Virus record (IMG/VR): IMGVR_UViG_3300017755_000047
Coordinates: 1-31,394 of that record
Direction: 5' to 3' (one strand)
DNA from: a virus
Length of the DNA: 31,394 bases
The stretch's first letter is position 1. Every line of letters starts with the position of its first letter. Under the pieces are notes generated by a model that had not been told where the DNA came from, ran no database searches, and worked only from the letters and a program-made list of their open reading frames with translations. A program made the translations under genes and the position numbers. This document shows positions 29,377-31,394 of the stretch, one piece after another.

Positions 29377-31394
29377 ATGGCACTTTTTACACCCTCTGCT
29401 TCTCCTGCTGTAACAGTTAAAGAGATTGATCTTACAGGCGTAGTGCCTAACGTTCAGACTTCAACTGGTGCATTTGTGGGGAACTTTGGTTGGGGGCCTG
29501 TCGGCGTAGCAACTTTAGTCTCAGATGAGACTGGGTTGGTAAGTACGTTCTCAGCACCAACCGACGATACTTCAGTAGATTTCCATTCTGCTGCGTACTT
29601 TCTACGTTACTCGAACTCTATGTTTGTTGTACGCGAACAGGATTCTGACGCAAGAAACTCTGTTGCAAACCACACCGGCCTCGGTAGTTTGACTGCACAA
29701 ACAGTCAACAACTTGGACGCATTTGAGAACCTAACTCTTGATAGTTCCGATGGTGCATTCATTGCAAAATATCCAGGCGAACTGGGTAACTCACTAAAGG
29801 TCTCTATCTTGGGTTCTGACTCCGATAACGGTGGAGTGACGAACTTCAATGCATGGACATACAAAGACCAGTTTGATGGTGCGCCTGGCTCATCACCTTA
29901 TGTTACTGCTCTCGGCGGTAAGAACGATGAGATCCACGTTGCGGTCATTGACGAAGACGGTGAGATTACTGGTACTGCTGGAACAGTTCTTGAAACATTC
30001 CCATTCTTGTCTGTTGCCAAAAACGCAAAGGCAGCTGACGGAACTTCAAACTACTACTACGATGTTCTGAAGATTCGTTCTAACTGGTTGTATGCAACTA
30101 ATGCATGGACTACTGGTACGACTTCAACCACTCCTGCTGTTGCTGGTATTTATAGTGCACCGATGGGAACTGCCAGTGTGACAACTGTATTAACAGTCAC
30201 GGACGGAACTACGACAGTAACTATTGGTAGTGCGGCTTACACCTCTCATGCTGATATGATTACTGCTATTCAAGGTGGGACAAATTATGGTTCCCTACTT
30301 TATACGGTAAGTCTTTCTGGTACAAACATCGTATTTACCTTCAAGAGTGCTGGTGCAGTCGCGGCCGCTCCGACTTTCACTAAAGAATCGTCTTCAGTCA
30401 CAGTAACAGAAACTACGGCTGGTGCTAATGCGATTACTTCAGTCTCCGGTAATAACGATTTTAGTGGAGCACTGTGGGGTAGTAACGCAACAACTGCTGG
30501 ACAAGATTTCAAGGCGGATGTTAAGTGGGGTGCTAGTCAAATTGAAAACGAGTGGTCATTCACTTCTGGTGTAACTTCAAGTTCACTGGGAACTGATGAC
30601 ATGCTACGTGGATTTGACAAGTTTGAGGACAAAGAGAATATCGAAGTAGACTTCTTGATTGCCCCCGAATCACTCGCAGACGCAAGCGCAACTACGATTG
30701 TAAATGACCTTGTATCTATTGCTGGTACTACTCGTAAGGACTGTGTGGCAGTTGCCTCACCTTCTCGTAACGCTGTAGTAGTCACTGGTACTAACACCGC
30801 TATCTTAGCGTGTAACAATACCTACACTAAGTCATCCTACTTAGTACAAGACAACAACTACTTGAAAGTCTTTGATAAGTACAACGACAAATACATCAAG
30901 ATTCCTGCTGCATCATCCACTGCGGGACTCATGGCTGCTACCGACTTAGTCGCTGCACCGTGGTTCTCCCCTGCTGGTTCAAGACGAGGACGATATCAAG
31001 GTATTACCGATATCATCGTGTCTCCGACTAAGGCAGAACGAGATGCATTATATAAAGTAGGCATCAACCCGATTGCTAACATCCCAGGCGAGGGTATCAT
31101 GCTCTTTGGTGATAAGACCAACGAGTCACGACCATCCGCATTCGACAGAATCAATGTTCGTCGTTTGTTCTTGGGTGTTGAGAGAGCAATCGCAATTGCA
31201 GGACGCAACGTAATGTTTGAGTTCAACGACGAGTTTACTCGTGCGGAGTTCGTGAACATCGTTGAACCATTCCTTCGTGAGATTCAGGGACGCCGTGGTA
31301 TCACGGACTTCCGTGTACAATGTGACGAAACGAATAACACCCCTGCTGTTGTTGATCGCAACGAATTCATCGCAAGCATCTTCATCAAACCTGC
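29377..31394 (+). CDS. 18: Tail sheath protein gp18 (3' end outside window)
   Basis: The frame starts at ATG 29377 after AAAGGATAAAAGTT and stays open to the right edge (672 codons seen). The N-terminus MALFTPSASPAVTVKEIDLT with a STGAFVGNFGWGPVG segment is typical of T4-like contractile sheath subunits. The C-terminal part visible, MFEFNDEFTRAEFVNIVEPF followed by LREIQGRRGI and a DRNEFIASIFIKPA segment, is the conserved sheath core, so only a few tens of residues are probably missing. Residues about 256-356 form a Thr/Val/Ser-rich beta region (TTVLTVTDGTTTVTIGSAAY and following) that looks like an inserted surface domain. gp18 polymerises around the tail tube and contracts during infection. 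It follows gp17 as in T4. Confidence 0.97.
   Translation, partial: MALFTPSASPAVTVKEIDLTGVVPNVQTSTGAFVGNFGWGPVGVATLVSDETGLVSTFSAPTDDTSVDFHSAAYFLRYSNSMFVVREQDSDARNSVANHTGLGSLTAQTVNNLDAFENLTLDSSDGAFIAKYPGELGNSLKVSILGSDSDNGGVTNFNAWTYKDQFDGAPGSSPYVTALGGKNDEIHVAVIDEDGEITGTAGTVLETFPFLSVAKNAKAADGTSNYYYDVLKIRSNWLYATNAWTTGTTSTTPAVAGIYSAPMGTASVTTVLTVTDGTTTVTIGSAAYTSHADMITAIQGGTNYGSLLYTVSLSGTNIVFTFKSAGAVAAAPTFTKESSSVTVTETTAGANAITSVSGNNDFSGALWGSNATTAGQDFKADVKWGASQIENEWSFTSGVTSSSLGTDDMLRGFDKFEDKENIEVDFLIAPESLADASATTIVNDLVSIAGTTRKDCVAVASPSRNAVVVTGTNTAILACNNTYTKSSYLVQDNNYLKVFDKYNDKYIKIPAASSTAGLMAATDLVAAPWFSPAGSRRGRYQGITDIIVSPTKAERDALYKVGINPIANIPGEGIMLFGDKTNESRPSAFDRINVRRLFLGVERAIAIAGRNVMFEFNDEFTRAEFVNIVEPFLREIQGRRGITDFRVQCDETNNTPAVVDRNEFIASIFIKP

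Overview
This window is part of the late (virion) gene region of a T4-like contractile-tailed phage. It is gene-dense, all genes lie on the + strand, and no stretch over about 70 bases lacks a gene. No tRNA, CRISPR array, insertion sequence or host gene was seen. The large terminase, neck proteins, tail sheath and baseplate wedge proteins are recognisable. They look like the marine (cyanophage/pelagiphage-type) branch rather than coliphage T4 itself: gp25 sits between gp5 and gp6, gp7 is short, a giant DUF4815-like structural protein is present, and late-promoter boxes read NATAAATA. The host cannot be named from this window. No photosynthesis or other host-type metabolic gene is present.

Layout. 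(1) 2-7328, baseplate: the 3' part of the gp5 central spike, an unknown 197-aa protein, gp25, gp6, a short gp7 equivalent of the T4 gp7 C-terminal domain, a fibre-like protein with a gp9/gp10-type attachment motif, and an enlarged gp8. (2) 7341-12922: a 1789-aa virion protein and a 70-aa coiled-coil protein. (3) 12922-24889, a fibre cassette in the slot that holds genes 11, 12 and wac in T4. It holds a 440-aa fibre, two tandem paralogues (645 and 764 aa) built on a four-residue [YF]-x-[GR]-[ND/T] repeat, a 150-aa coiled-coil protein, a glycosyltransferase-like protein, a 2-oxoglutarate/Fe oxygenase-like protein, a 121-aa small beta-domain protein and a 1352-aa repeat fibre. (4) 24904-31394, neck, packaging and tail: gp13, gp14, gp15, gp16, gp17 and the start of gp18, cut by the window edge.

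Expression. Many junctions overlap as TAATG or ATGA (994, 3887, 12710, 12922, 19716, 26578, 27357), which implies translational coupling. Eight NATAAATA boxes of the T4 gp55-type late promoter mark likely sub-operons before gp25, the gp10-like fibre, the 440-aa fibre, the 764-aa fibre, the 121-aa protein, gp13, gp17 and gp18. Three of them sit so close to the start codon that the predicted transcripts would be leaderless.

The least explained part is 14256-20387. Two very large tetrapeptide-repeat proteins are followed directly by a glycosyltransferase-like and a 2OG-oxygenase-like gene. This could be a self-contained system that makes and covalently modifies a fibre. That functional link is inference; the repeats and the gene order are seen directly.
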